This document shows positions 9,085-17,842 of a DNA stretch of 64,000 bases, piece by piece. Position numbers and translations under genes: made by a program. The first letter of the stretch is position 1. Every line of letters starts with the position of its first letter. Source of the stretch: UBA6927 sp022447855 (GTDB lineage Bacteria; Chloroflexota; Dehalococcoidia; Lucifugimonadales; UBA6927); assembly GCA_022447855.1 (NCBI GenBank), contig JAKUTX010000006.1:1-64000 (forward strand), written 5' to 3'. The notes beneath the pieces are model-generated. The model had not been told where the DNA came from, ran no database searches, and worked only from the letters and a program-made list of their open reading frames with translations.

Positions 9085-9552
9085 ATGATTGAAACAGGAA
9101 AACTGGCTCCAGACTTTACCTTAATTGATCACAATGGAGATGAAGTTACTTTAAGTTCCTATAAGAACAAGAAAAATGTAGTCTTATCATTCCATATTTT
9201 GTCCTTTACTGGAGGCTGAAGTCATCAAGTATCTCTTTTTCGTATGAATAATTCACGATTTGAAGAGATTGATACCCAGGTACTGGGTATTGGAACAGAT
9301 TCTAAACCGGCTCAAACTGCTTTTGCTACAGGATTAGGAGGAATTCCCTACCCTATTTTGTCTGATTTTCATCCTCAAGGGGAAGTAACTGAATCTTTTG
9401 GGGTATTGAATTCTGAACGAGGCACACCATTAAGAGCAGTAATTATTATTGATAAAAATGGGGTTGTTAGATTTGCTAAGACCTATGAATCAATGCCAGA
9501 GCTAGATATCGACTACTTGATTGCAGAATTGAATGCCATCAACAATACATAA
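9085..9552 (+). CDS. peroxiredoxin-like selenoprotein with in-frame UGA as Sec45
   Basis: Starting at the ATG behind a GGAGG site, the frame reads an AhpC/TSA-type thioredoxin fold: GKLAPDFTLIDHNGDEVTL, then FTGG, a TGA at 9217-9219, then SHQVSLF and 110 further codons to TAA. The TGA sits exactly where peroxiredoxins have the peroxidatic cysteine of the TxxC motif, giving TGGU. The family is typically about 150-160 residues and the read-through product is 155. Downstream residues (VLGIGTDSK, GIPYPILSDFHPQGEVTESFGV, RAVIIIDKNG) continue the fold with no loss of frame. A conventional caller would report only a truncated downstream fragment from 9244. TxxU peroxiredoxin-like selenoproteins are known from marine metagenomes. 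No selA, selB, selC or selD is in the window. Confidence 0.85.
9231..9269 (+). promoter_or_regulatory. candidate bacterial SECIS hairpin
   Basis: Directly after the UGA, bases 9231-9238 pair with 9262-9269 (7 Watson-Crick pairs plus one G-U). After a small internal loop, 9240-9243 pair with 9255-9258. The apical loop 9244-9254 has a G at its third position and begins 24 bases after the UGA, in the range usual for bacterial SECIS elements. A second, stronger hairpin lies further down at 9272-9290. Pairing was found by eye, not by a folding program. Confidence 0.5.
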
Positions 9553-9572
9553 TATTTTTTGTTGGTAGCACT

Positions 9573-10367
9573 GTGACTAATCCAACTGGCTCATACAAAT
9601 TTAATGAAGGTGAGAATGTTCTTTTATTTGATCGAAAAGGAAGAAGATATCTTCAGAAATTAAAACCAGGGCATTCGTTTCACACACACATAGGCAAAAT
9701 TAACCATAATGACATGATAGGTCAAATTGAGGGTTCGGGTATATTTTCTGATAAAGGAAATCTTCTTCGAATATTTAAACCAACACTTTCAGATTTCACA
9801 TTGGAAATGCCAAGAATTGCAACTGTATCATACCCTAAAGACATGGGATCAATTTTACTTGCTGCTGACATCTTTCCAGGTGCTCGAATTTTAGAATCGG
9901 GAACTGGTTCAGGTGCTTTGACTATTCTTCTGTCTAGATCTGTTGGTAAAGAAGGAAAAATAATATCATATGATATTCGTCAAGACATGATAGATGCTGC
10001 TAAAAAGAATTTTATAGAGTTTCATCACAATTCAGATAATGTTGAATTTCGCTGTGGAGATATCAGTACAGCTTCTAATTTACAAGATATAGATAGAGTA
10101 ATTCTAGATTTGCCTGAGCCTTGGGAGGCAGTTAATACAATTACTGACTGTCTAATACCTGGTGGTATTGTATTATCTTTTTTACCAACAGTTTTGCAAG
10201 TTCGAGATTTGTGTGATGTCTTAGCAACAAGTGAAAAATTTGCTTTGATTGAAACTTTCGAGGTTATAATGAGGACGTGGCATGTCTCCAAAAGAAGCGT
10301 TCGACCTGATCATAGAATGGTTGCACACACCGGATTTATAACTACTGCTAGGCGAATTCCAAGTTAA
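9573..10367 (+). CDS. trmI: tRNA (adenine-N1) methyltransferase, TrmI family
   Basis: The protein has the TrmI layout: a small N-terminal beta domain (about 1-75) and a class I methyltransferase domain with SAM motif I ILESGTGSGALT and the catalytic-site segment DRVILDLPEPWEAV. TrmI makes m1A58 in the T loop of tRNA. The 264-residue length is normal. It begins with GTG; no in-frame ATG gives a complete N-terminus. It follows the selenoprotein by 20 bases and ends 11 bases from the convergent MidA-like gene. Confidence 0.92.
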   Translation: MTNPTGSYKFNEGENVLLFDRKGRRYLQKLKPGHSFHTHIGKINHNDMIGQIEGSGIFSDKGNLLRIFKPTLSDFTLEMPRIATVSYPKDMGSILLAADIFPGARILESGTGSGALTILLSRSVGKEGKIISYDIRQDMIDAAKKNFIEFHHNSDNVEFRCGDISTASNLQDIDRVILDLPEPWEAVNTITDCLIPGGIVLSFLPTVLQVRDLCDVLATSEKFALIETFEVIMRTWHVSKRSVRPDHRMVAHTGFITTARRIPS

Positions 10368-10378
10368 GTCAGCTTAAA

Positions 10379-11575
10379 TTATTGATAAAAACTTTCATAG
10401 GTATTAGGTTGCCAGTTTGAATGAGGATACTTGGCACTTAACAAATCAATATTTGATTTGTTCATTAAAGGAACGTCAATTAAGTCCGAAGTAAATTTCT
10501 TTTTTTTGTTTTCTAAATCTTTATTGATAGTAGATGTATCTTTTTCTTGAATCAATACTTTGAATTCTCCGAAACCTTTTGTACTAGTCAATTCGAGCAT
10601 TGAGAATTGATTTTGCATGAGTTCTTGTCGGGGAATATTTAAATTACGTAGTCTTTCAAGTAAATTATTGAAGCCTAAAGATTCAAGAAATGTCTTTTGG
10701 TTAATCATTTGAATAGTGTTAAAGCCATGATTAAGGGTTATTTCGTTTAAATAGGTAAAATTTACATTAGAAGTAATATCTGTCTCTCCAATTTTTGATA
10801 GGGTCGAAAATCCATTACAATGATTTCGATATGTTTGGAGAGTGCCTGAGGATATTTTATTTTGTGATAGTTCATTTTTTTCATATCCATAGTCAATGGT
10901 TAACACGAATCCTTTCGACAAAATATTTGAAATCATTTTCACCCATTTTTTAAGTTCTAAATTCACTTCTCCTTGTGAACCAATATTAAGGCCATTACCG
11001 AAAAGCTTTATATAAGAGATCATGTTAGTTTCTGTGATTTCAGATAAGGTTTCAACTAACCTATCGTTCTTATCCACGGTTACACATATTTCTTTAGGTC
11101 CATCATTAGTGATTTCGAATCTATGTACAGGGAAAGAATCCAGTAGTTCGTTGGACAAGACACAACCGGTAATTTGCTGGGGGAATTTCTGGTTTAGTTC
11201 TAAGTTTTGATCTAGCAGTTTGTCGAATTTGATGTATTCAATTGAAGTATAAAAATCATTTGGAAGTTGCCTAGATGTATGTTCTATCACATCTGCTAAT
11301 TCTCCCCGACCAGAACCTATTTCTAAAATTATAAAGTTTTTTGGGGATCCTAGTATTTCCCAGAAATGAAATATTTGTAAAGTGATTAGTGCACCAAAAG
11401 AAGGATGAGTTACTGGACTAGTATAAAAATCTTCAGTATATGGTTTGCGATATGCTTGAGTATAGAATCCACCATCAGGGTGGTATAGTGCTAAATCCAT
11501 AAAACGTGCAAATGAAATGCATCCGTATTCAGATATTTCACTTCTTATTTGCAATTCAGGTGGAGAAATTTTCAT
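10379..11575 (-). CDS. SAM-dependent methyltransferase, MidA/NDUFAF7 family
   Basis: The 398-residue protein matches the MidA (COG1565) pattern: GGFYTQ and DFYTSPVTHPSFGALI near the N-terminus, SAM motif IILEIGSGRGELADVI, the family-specific SNELLDSFPVHRFEI, and VLTIDYGYE. The mitochondrial member methylates a complex I subunit arginine; the bacterial substrate is not known. It is the last gene of a probable gltA - Zn-ribbon - midA transcription unit. Confidence 0.87.
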   Translation of the reverse strand: MKISPPELQIRSEISEYGCISFARFMDLALYHPDGGFYTQAYRKPYTEDFYTSPVTHPSFGALITLQIFHFWEILGSPKNFIILEIGSGRGELADVIEHTSRQLPNDFYTSIEYIKFDKLLDQNLELNQKFPQQITGCVLSNELLDSFPVHRFEITNDGPKEICVTVDKNDRLVETLSEITETNMISYIKLFGNGLNIGSQGEVNLELKKWVKMISNILSKGFVLTIDYGYEKNELSQNKISSGTLQTYRNHCNGFSTLSKIGETDITSNVNFTYLNEITLNHGFNTIQMINQKTFLESLGFNNLLERLRNLNIPRQELMQNQFSMLELTSTKGFGEFKVLIQEKDTSTINKDLENKKKKFTSDLIDVPLMNKSNIDLLSAKYPHSNWQPNTYESFYQ

Positions 11576-11636
11576 ATAATCGTGTGAATGAATACAAAAC
11601 TCTATTCTTTGAAAAAATCGTTAGAAGGAAACAGAT

Positions 11637-11834
11637 TTAATTTCCCTCTTGTTCACTTTCTTTTCCTTTTAGATTACGACGAGTATCTCTATCCCAACCA
11701 GAACTTTGTACAGAATTTCTGAATTCGGTTCCAATACCACATTTCTTACATTTACCCTGGCTTGTAGGACCATTAGGTGTATCTATAATCCAATGATGTT
11801 GACATTCATCGACTTGTTTTTCTATTTCTTCCAT
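11637..11834 (-). CDS. small zinc-ribbon-like protein (65 aa)
   Basis: This microprotein has one half of a zinc site in ECQHHWIID and the other in GKCKKCGIGTEFRN, followed by a charged tail. It looks like a single treble-clef or ribbon unit, but I cannot assign a function. It sits 21 bases after citrate synthase and about 60 before the MidA-like gene, all on the minus strand. The dense charged tail and the motif spacing make it a convincing gene despite its size. Confidence 0.75.
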   Translation of the reverse strand: MEEIEKQVDECQHHWIIDTPNGPTSQGKCKKCGIGTEFRNSVQSSGWDRDTRRNLKGKESEQEGN

Positions 11835-11855
11835 TCACTTACTCACAGAAAATAT

Positions 11856-13001
11856 TTAATTGCGGTCTTCGATTTTTACAAAAGGTATATTCAGCTCACC
11901 AGTATATTGCAACCTAGGGCGAATTAATTGACTTTGTGAATGCTGTTCAATTATATGAGCACTCCAACCAGGCATTCTACCAACAGCAAATAGCGGCACG
12001 TAAAGATCTTCAGGAATCCCTAACAAGTTGTATATAACCCCAGCCCAAAAATCAACATTTGGATGTAGGCCATGTCTTGACCTACTTTTCATGGGTTTAG
12101 ATTCAGTAATTGCTTGCAAAATGCTAAACCATTTGGGATTTCCTCGTCGGTTGCAAAGTGCTTCTGCTTCTGCGCGGATATGAATTGATCTTGGATCAAT
12201 TGCTCGGTATATTGCATGACCAAAGCCCATAATTCTTCCACCATTGTTGATGACATTTTCTACGTATTTTTCCGCATTTTCAGGTTCCCCAACTTCGTTT
12301 GCCATGGTCATCACGGCTTCAGCAGCACCTCCATGTAAAGGACCTTTTAATGTGGCAAGTGCAGAAGTGATACATGCATAGAAATCTGCGTTAGTGCTAG
12401 CTGTAAGTCTTGCAGAAAATGTTGATGCGTTTAGACCATGTTCACAATGAAGAACTAAATCCTTATCAATTAGATCTGAATCTTCCTTATCAGGTATTTC
12501 GTCTGTAAGCATATATAAAAAATTTGCTGCGTGAGATAGTTCGGCATTTGGAAGAACCGGCTTTTTATTTTCACGTATTCTTGAATGTGTGGCTACAATA
12601 GTTGGAACAGCAGCAATTAAACGTATACTCTTTTTCAGAACAGAGTCTTTTGAATTGTCAAGTAAATTGCTATCCGATTCACTCATGGCCGAAATAGTGG
12701 TTCTAAGAACATCCATTGGATGAGAATTAGAAATAGATTCAATTACGCTAATAATATTCTCGGGAAGAAATCTGTTAGTTTTTAAATTATCTTCGAATCT
12801 TGTAAGTTCAGAATTAGTTGGTAATTTGCCATTCAGCATTAAATACGCAACTTCTTCAAAAGATGCATTTTCAGCTATGTCATGAATGTTGTAGCCGTAG
12901 TAGTACAGTTCTCCTGCGCGGCCATCTATGAAACTTAGGAGTGTTCCGTCTAGGTAAACATCTCTCAGTCCTTTTTTTATTTCTACTGAGTCGCTTGTCA
13001 T
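11856..13001 (-). CDS. gltA: citrate synthase family protein
   Basis: The 381-residue protein has the short (type I-like) citrate synthase architecture. Catalytic residues are H223 in GPLHGGAAE, H262 in GFGHAIYR and D317 in PNVDFWAG, and H188 lies in CEHGLNAST. It condenses acetyl-CoA with oxaloacetate, so it is the TCA entry step; 2-methylcitrate synthase from the same family cannot be excluded by motifs. It is transcribed away from the ATP synthase operon. Confidence 0.92.
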   Translation of the reverse strand: MTSDSVEIKKGLRDVYLDGTLLSFIDGRAGELYYYGYNIHDIAENASFEEVAYLMLNGKLPTNSELTRFEDNLKTNRFLPENIISVIESISNSHPMDVLRTTISAMSESDSNLLDNSKDSVLKKSIRLIAAVPTIVATHSRIRENKKPVLPNAELSHAANFLYMLTDEIPDKEDSDLIDKDLVLHCEHGLNASTFSARLTASTNADFYACITSALATLKGPLHGGAAEAVMTMANEVGEPENAEKYVENVINNGGRIMGFGHAIYRAIDPRSIHIRAEAEALCNRRGNPKWFSILQAITESKPMKSRSRHGLHPNVDFWAGVIYNLLGIPEDLYVPLFAVGRMPGWSAHIIEQHSQSQLIRPRLQYTGELNIPFVKIEDRN

Positions 13002-13086
13002 TTTTTCACTCTAGTTAAATTGGAGAATCTTCTATTTGCAAAACTCTATTAAGACGATTATGCCCATAATGGTCATCGTTAAGAGT

Positions 13087-13109
13087 ATCCCAATCCTATC
13101 ATTTGGGAT
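13087..13109. other. 7-bp inverted repeat between atpC and gltA
   Basis: ATCCCAA (13087-13093) and TTGGGAT (13103-13109) form a perfect stem with a 9-base loop, 53 bases beyond the atpC stop. There is no T run on either side, so it is not a classical intrinsic terminator. It may mark the end of the atp transcript or stabilise it. Confidence 0.35.
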
Positions 13110-13161
13110 TGAGTAGTGTCAATATTGAAGGAACTTTTTGGTGTGAAAAGTGCTAATTAAA

Positions 13162-13404
13162 TTAGTCTGAAAGAATATTCACTTGGTTGTTCGAGATTTC
13201 TATAAACCCACCATTTATTGGGAAATTAGTAATTTTCTGATTAGTATAATATTTTACATTGCCGGATTTTAATATTGTCGCCAATTCAGCATGACCTGGG
13301 AGTATACCCAATTCTCCTTCAGATCCAGGTACAACGACATTTTCAACTTCTCCAGAAAATTCTAATTTTTGAGGCGAAACGATTGTTAATATAATCTTAT
13401 TCAC
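13162..13404 (-). CDS. atpC: ATP synthase epsilon subunit, short form (80 aa)
   Basis: Epsilon belongs to the central rotor stalk. The visible sequence is the N-terminal beta-sandwich only, with VVVPGSEGELGILPGHAEL as the family signature. The usual C-terminal helical hairpin (residues about 85-135), which inhibits ATP hydrolysis in other bacteria, is missing. The frame ends in a TAA and the following 150 bases do not continue the protein in any frame. It abuts atpD directly, as the last gene of the atp operon. Confidence 0.92.
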   Translation of the reverse strand: MNKIILTIVSPQKLEFSGEVENVVVPGSEGELGILPGHAELATILKSGNVKYYTNQKITNFPINGGFIEISNNQVNILSD

Positions 13405-14802
13405 TTACTCTCCAGACCGCATTCGTTTTGCATTTTCTACTGCTTCATCTATATCGCCTACCATATAGAATGCTTGTTCAGGCAAATCGTCATGTTCACC
13501 ATCTAATATTTCTTTGAAACCTCTAACGGTATCTTTAATAGGGACATATCTTCCTTCTTGTCCAGTGAATACTTCCGCTACAAACATTGGTTGCGTCAAA
13601 AATCTTTGGATTTTACGAGCTCTATCGACGATTACCCTATCTTCATCTGAAAGTTCATCCATACCTAAAATAGCAATAATATCCTGGAGGTCACGATACC
13701 TTTGTAAAACTTGTTGTACACCTCTAGCAACATCGTAATGTTCTTGGCCAACAATTCCTGGTTCAAGTATTCGAGAGTTTGAAGCTAAAGGATCAACTGC
13801 TGGATATAAACCTTGAGAAGCTAGAGATCTTTCAAGAGAAATGACTGCATCAAGGTGTCCAAATGTTGTAACAATTCCTGGGTCAGTATAATCGTCCGCT
13901 GGAACATAAATCGCCTGGAAAGAAGTAATTGAACCTTTCTCAGAACTAGTGATTCTTTCCTCCAACTCACCCATTTCTGTGGCTAATGTTGGCTGGTATC
14001 CGACTGCTGAAGGCATTCTTCCTAAAAGGGCTGATACTTCCATTCCTGCAAGGATATACCGATAAATATTGTCCATGAAAATTAAGACGTCTTGGCCTTT
14101 TTCTTCTTTAAAGTATTCGGCCATTGTTAGTCCAGTTAGACCTACTCGAGCACGTACTCCGGGCGGTTCATTCATTTGTCCAAAAACTAAAACGGTACTT
14201 TTCAGCACCCCACTCTCTTCCATCTCACGCCACAAGTCATTACCTTCACGTGATCTTTCCCCCACACCCGCAAATACTGAAACACCCTTATGCACGTTTG
14301 CAATGTTATTTATCAATTCTTGAATAATTACTGTTTTGCCAACTCCTGCACCACCATATGCACCAATTTTCCCACCTCTTGTAAAAGGTGTGATTAGGTC
14401 CATTACTTTTACTCCAGTCTCTAGAATTTCAATACTTGTAGATTGATCTTCAAATGATGGAGATTCTCGATGAATTGGCCATTTATCTTTGGAATCAATT
14501 TCTTCCAAATTGTCTAGAGTCTCCCCAAGGGTGTTAAACAATCTTCCCAAAGTTGGTTCTCCAACAGGAACAGAAACTGGCGATCCTGTATCAGACACCT
14601 CTTCTCCCCGCTTTAATCCCTCTGTAGGCCCAAGAGCCAAGCATCTCACCCAATTATTTCCAACATGTTGCTCTACTTCAAGGATTAGTTTGTCATCTCC
14701 AATGGTAGTTTCTAATGAATTATAAATTTCTGGCATTTCGCCAGAAGGAAATTCAACGTCAACTACCGTTCCGATTACCTGTGTGATTCTACCATTTGCC
14801 AT
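13405..14802 (-). CDS. atpD: ATP synthase beta subunit
   Basis: This is the catalytic F1 subunit, 465 residues. The Walker A loop GGAGVGKT is at 150-157, the catalytic glutamate lies in GVGERSREGNDL, and MNEPPGVRARVGLTGLTMAE and ALLGRMPSAVGYQPTL are intact. The Walker B neighbourhood reads LIFMDNIYRYILAGMEVS, somewhat diverged from the common FIDNIFRFTQAG form. It sits between atpG and atpC. Confidence 0.98.
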   Translation of the reverse strand: MANGRITQVIGTVVDVEFPSGEMPEIYNSLETTIGDDKLILEVEQHVGNNWVRCLALGPTEGLKRGEEVSDTGSPVSVPVGEPTLGRLFNTLGETLDNLEEIDSKDKWPIHRESPSFEDQSTSIEILETGVKVMDLITPFTRGGKIGAYGGAGVGKTVIIQELINNIANVHKGVSVFAGVGERSREGNDLWREMEESGVLKSTVLVFGQMNEPPGVRARVGLTGLTMAEYFKEEKGQDVLIFMDNIYRYILAGMEVSALLGRMPSAVGYQPTLATEMGELEERITSSEKGSITSFQAIYVPADDYTDPGIVTTFGHLDAVISLERSLASQGLYPAVDPLASNSRILEPGIVGQEHYDVARGVQQVLQRYRDLQDIIAILGMDELSDEDRVIVDRARKIQRFLTQPMFVAEVFTGQEGRYVPIKDTVRGFKEILDGEHDDLPEQAFYMVGDIDEAVENAKRMRSGE

Positions 14803-14825
14803 GAATTCTCTCCGTTATAAAATTG

Positions 14826-15689
14826 TTACTGTACTGCAGCAACTCCGCTGACTATATCTAATAATTCTGTTGTAATTGCTTCTTGCCTTGCCTTGTTCAT
14901 AACCAAAGTTAAATCTTCAACCATTTCATTCGCACTGTCAGTAGCATTTCTCATTGCAACCATTCTGGCTGATTGTTCACTAGCAATTGATTCTAAAATG
15001 CAGTGGAAAATTAAGGATTTTAAATATTTAGGTATTAATTCAGAAATGACTGAATTAATATTAGGCTCAAATATATATCCAAATGAATTAGTTTTCCCTT
15101 CAGATGTTTCTGGTACTGGCAAAAGTTGATTTATTGTTGGATTTTGAGTCGTAGTGTTTACGAAACTAGAATAACTTATGAAAGCCGCATCTGTTTTTTC
15201 ATTTATAAAATCATTTACAATTATTTCAGCAATATAAGAGAAATCGGAAATTTCTGGACGATCACTAATATCAGTTATCGATTCAGATATTTTTGCAGGG
15301 GTTTTCGATAAAAAATCTATTCCTTTTCTCCCTATTCCTATTACCGAAATTTCAGAAGACTTATTTTCTTCAATAAATTGAAAAGCATTCCTATTCACAT
15401 TCCCATTAAGCCCACCCGTTAAACCTCTATCTGGAGTGATATGAATCAGGGTAATCTTATTCATATCTCTTGAAACGGTTAATGGATGTGCTTCTGCATC
15501 GTGGACGGAAGAGTGAGAGATGATTTTCGAGACAGTATTCGATATTAAATCTGAATATGGCCTAGCATTCTCTGCAGATTCTTGTGAACGACGCATTTTT
15601 GAGGCAGCTATCAAAGACATAGCACGCGTAATCTTAGATGTATTCTCTACGCTTCTTATCCTTCGTCTAATTTGTCTGACACTTGGCAT
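14826..15689 (-). CDS. atpG: ATP synthase gamma subunit
   Basis: Gamma is the central rotor shaft. The 287-residue protein has the RQIRRRIRSVENTSKITRAM N-terminal helix, the DRGLTGGLNGNVNR segment and the C-terminal helix ARMVAMRNATDSANEM. Length and both coiled-coil ends are normal. It lies 11 bases after atpA and 23 before atpD. Confidence 0.97.
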   Translation of the reverse strand: MPSVRQIRRRIRSVENTSKITRAMSLIAASKMRRSQESAENARPYSDLISNTVSKIISHSSVHDAEAHPLTVSRDMNKITLIHITPDRGLTGGLNGNVNRNAFQFIEENKSSEISVIGIGRKGIDFLSKTPAKISESITDISDRPEISDFSYIAEIIVNDFINEKTDAAFISYSSFVNTTTQNPTINQLLPVPETSEGKTNSFGYIFEPNINSVISELIPKYLKSLIFHCILESIASEQSARMVAMRNATDSANEMVEDLTLVMNKARQEAITTELLDIVSGVAAVQ

Positions 15690-15700
15690 TAATTATTTCC

Positions 15701-17212
15701 TTAAAATGAAACGTTAGTTTTGAATTCATTTATGGATTCTTTGAGCTTTGCTTCTACAGAATCACTTATTTCGCCGGAAGATGAAATTTCTGACAAAATA
15801 TCATTGTGATTTGATCTCATAAATGCAAGAAATTCTTTTTCGAAAGTTAATACTTTCTCAACTTCTACATCATCAAGAAATCCATTAGATAATGCATACA
15901 AAGATACTACTTGTTCTTCAACTGAAAGGGGAGCATTAATACCTTGTTTCAAGATTTCTGTTGATCTTTGCCCTCTTTCCAGTTGCTGTAGAGTAGCAGC
16001 ATCTAAATCAGAAGTTCCAAATTGCGCAAATGTGACCAATTCAGAATATTGAGCTAGATCCAATCGCAAGCTTCCTGCAACACTTCTCATGGCCTTTGTC
16101 TGAGCAGCAGAGCCTACTCTCGATACAGATAATCCAGCATTAATAGCAGGTCTAATTCCAGAGTTGAATGCTTCAGGCTCTAAGTATATTTGTCCATCAG
16201 TAATAGAAATTACGTTTGTAGGGATATAAGCAGAAACATCTCCTGCTTGTGTTTCTATAATAGGCAGCGCTGTTAAAGATCCTCCTCCATTGGCATCATC
16301 TAACTTAGCAGCTCTCTCTAACAATCGACTGTGTAAATAAAACACGTCTCCAGGATACGCTTCTCTCCCTGGAGGACGTCTGAGTAAAAGAGACATTTGT
16401 CTGTATGCCCATGCATGCTTAGAAAGATCATCGTATATGATTAATGCATCTTTCCCTTGTTGCATAAAATATTCACCCATAGCACATCCAGCATAAGGAG
16501 CTAGATACTGCATTGGTGCAGGATCGGCCGCGTTAGCAGCAACAACTATTGTATGATCCAGTGCATCGAATTGTTCTAGTAATGCGACAGTTTGCGCTAC
16601 CTTTCCAACTTTCTGTCCTATGGCAACATAGATACAAACTAAATCTCCACCTTTTTGGTTTATTATGGTGTCAGTTGCTATTGCTGTCTTTCCGATTGAT
16701 CTGTCTCCAATTATTAATTCTCGTTGGCCTCTACCAATTGGAATCATTGAGTCGATCGCTTTAATACCAGTTTGTACGGGTGTATTAACAGAATTTCTCA
16801 TAGAAACATCAGGTGCGACTACTTCAACCGGCTTACTTTCGTCAGATTTAATCGGACCTTTACCATCAATTGGATTCCCTAGTGCATCTACCACTCGTCC
16901 TACTAAGTTTTCTCCAACAGGAACTTCAGCAATTCTAGATGTACTTCTTACTTCACTGCCTTCCTTAATTGATTGAGTGTTTCCAAGAATAACAACTCCT
17001 ACACTGTCTTCTTCTAAATTTAGTGCAATACCTGACGTTCCATCTTCGAATTCGACAAGTTCATTGAATGCAACTCCTGAAAGACCATGTACTTGCGCAA
17101 TTCCATCTCCTATTTCAACCACTGTTCCAACATCAACCACATTAACTTGACCGTCAAAATCTTCAATTTGTTGCTTAATAACTGAAGCTATATCTTTTCC
17201 GCGCACTGCCAT
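15701..17212 (-). CDS. atpA: ATP synthase alpha subunit
   Basis: This non-catalytic nucleotide-binding F1 subunit has 503 residues. The P-loop is GDRSIGKT at 169-176, where most homologues have GDRQTGKT; the lysine and threonine are kept. LLRRPPGREAYPGDVFYLHSR and SGIRPAINAGLSVSRVGSAAQ are intact. It is in the standard order after atpH. Confidence 0.98.
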   Translation of the reverse strand: MAVRGKDIASVIKQQIEDFDGQVNVVDVGTVVEIGDGIAQVHGLSGVAFNELVEFEDGTSGIALNLEEDSVGVVILGNTQSIKEGSEVRSTSRIAEVPVGENLVGRVVDALGNPIDGKGPIKSDESKPVEVVAPDVSMRNSVNTPVQTGIKAIDSMIPIGRGQRELIIGDRSIGKTAIATDTIINQKGGDLVCIYVAIGQKVGKVAQTVALLEQFDALDHTIVVAANAADPAPMQYLAPYAGCAMGEYFMQQGKDALIIYDDLSKHAWAYRQMSLLLRRPPGREAYPGDVFYLHSRLLERAAKLDDANGGGSLTALPIIETQAGDVSAYIPTNVISITDGQIYLEPEAFNSGIRPAINAGLSVSRVGSAAQTKAMRSVAGSLRLDLAQYSELVTFAQFGTSDLDAATLQQLERGQRSTEILKQGINAPLSVEEQVVSLYALSNGFLDDVEVEKVLTFEKEFLAFMRSNHNDILSEISSSGEISDSVEAKLKESINEFKTNVSF

Positions 17213-17250
17213 TTGATTCTCCGTGATATTCTAAATAATTGTAAATATTC

Positions 17251-17784
17251 TTAGGTTTTCAAATCTTTTCTCATAGCTGAAAGTTTTGATTTTGTACTCC
17301 CATCGATGATTTTATCTCCAACTGTAGCTATAAACCCGCCTAAGATTTTCGGGTCTACAGTATTTATTAGTTGAACATCTTTATTAACCATTAGTTTAAT
17401 CATCGCCATGATTTTCTTCTCGTCATCTTTGGTTAATTTGACAGCAGAAATTATTTCTGCTTTTTCAACTCCTTTATCAGCATCTACCATTTTTTGAAAA
17501 AGGTCAGTTATTTCAGGCACCATTTCAAAGTTTGAGTTTGACCCTAATAACAGAATTAAATTTTTCCCTAACACGCTAATAGAATCCGAAAAGATTTTGT
17601 CTACAAAATCTTTTTTTTGGTTGCTCGCAACTGTGGGAGAATTAACCAAAGAAACAAACTCAGGATTCAGAGATGTCTCTGACAAAAGCGTTAAATCCTG
17701 CATCCAAGATTCTAGAGAATCTTTCTCTTTAGCAATTTCAAAAATCGCCTGAGCATATCTTCTTGTGGAGATATTTCGTGGCAT
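17251..17784 (-). CDS. atpH: ATP synthase delta subunit
   Basis: Delta joins the peripheral stalk to F1. The 177-residue protein has the N-terminal STRRYAQAIFEIAKE helix motif and the C-terminal DPKILGGFIATVGDKIIDGSTKSKL motif typical of OSCP/delta. I choose the ATG at 17784 because a GGGAG site lies 7 bases upstream; a TTG one codon earlier is also open. Confidence 0.95.
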   Translation of the reverse strand: MPRNISTRRYAQAIFEIAKEKDSLESWMQDLTLLSETSLNPEFVSLVNSPTVASNQKKDFVDKIFSDSISVLGKNLILLLGSNSNFEMVPEITDLFQKMVDADKGVEKAEIISAVKLTKDDEKKIMAMIKLMVNKDVQLINTVDPKILGGFIATVGDKIIDGSTKSKLSAMRKDLKT

Positions 17785-17842
17785 CAATTTTCTCCCAAAT
17801 CTGGTGTTGTTATATTTTTATTGGTAGAAAGATTCAGTAGGA

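Noticed and set aside
9217..9219. Reading the TGA as a true stop or a frameshift-created pseudogene
   Set aside because: The frame continues on both sides with family sequence, the codon falls exactly at the catalytic Cys, and there is no other lesion in the gene.
9085..9552. Genome-wide UGA reassignment
   Set aside because: UGA is the stop of several intact genes in this window (gcvPB, rpmA, trpS), so reassignment is not general.
13087..13109. Intrinsic terminator of the atp operon
   Set aside because: The 7-bp stem has no T run on either side; I list it only as an inverted repeat.
13162..13404. AtpC truncated by sequencing error
   Set aside because: The stop is followed by non-coding sequence without the C-terminal helical part in any frame, so a simple base error would not restore it. 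A larger deletion cannot be excluded from one sequence.
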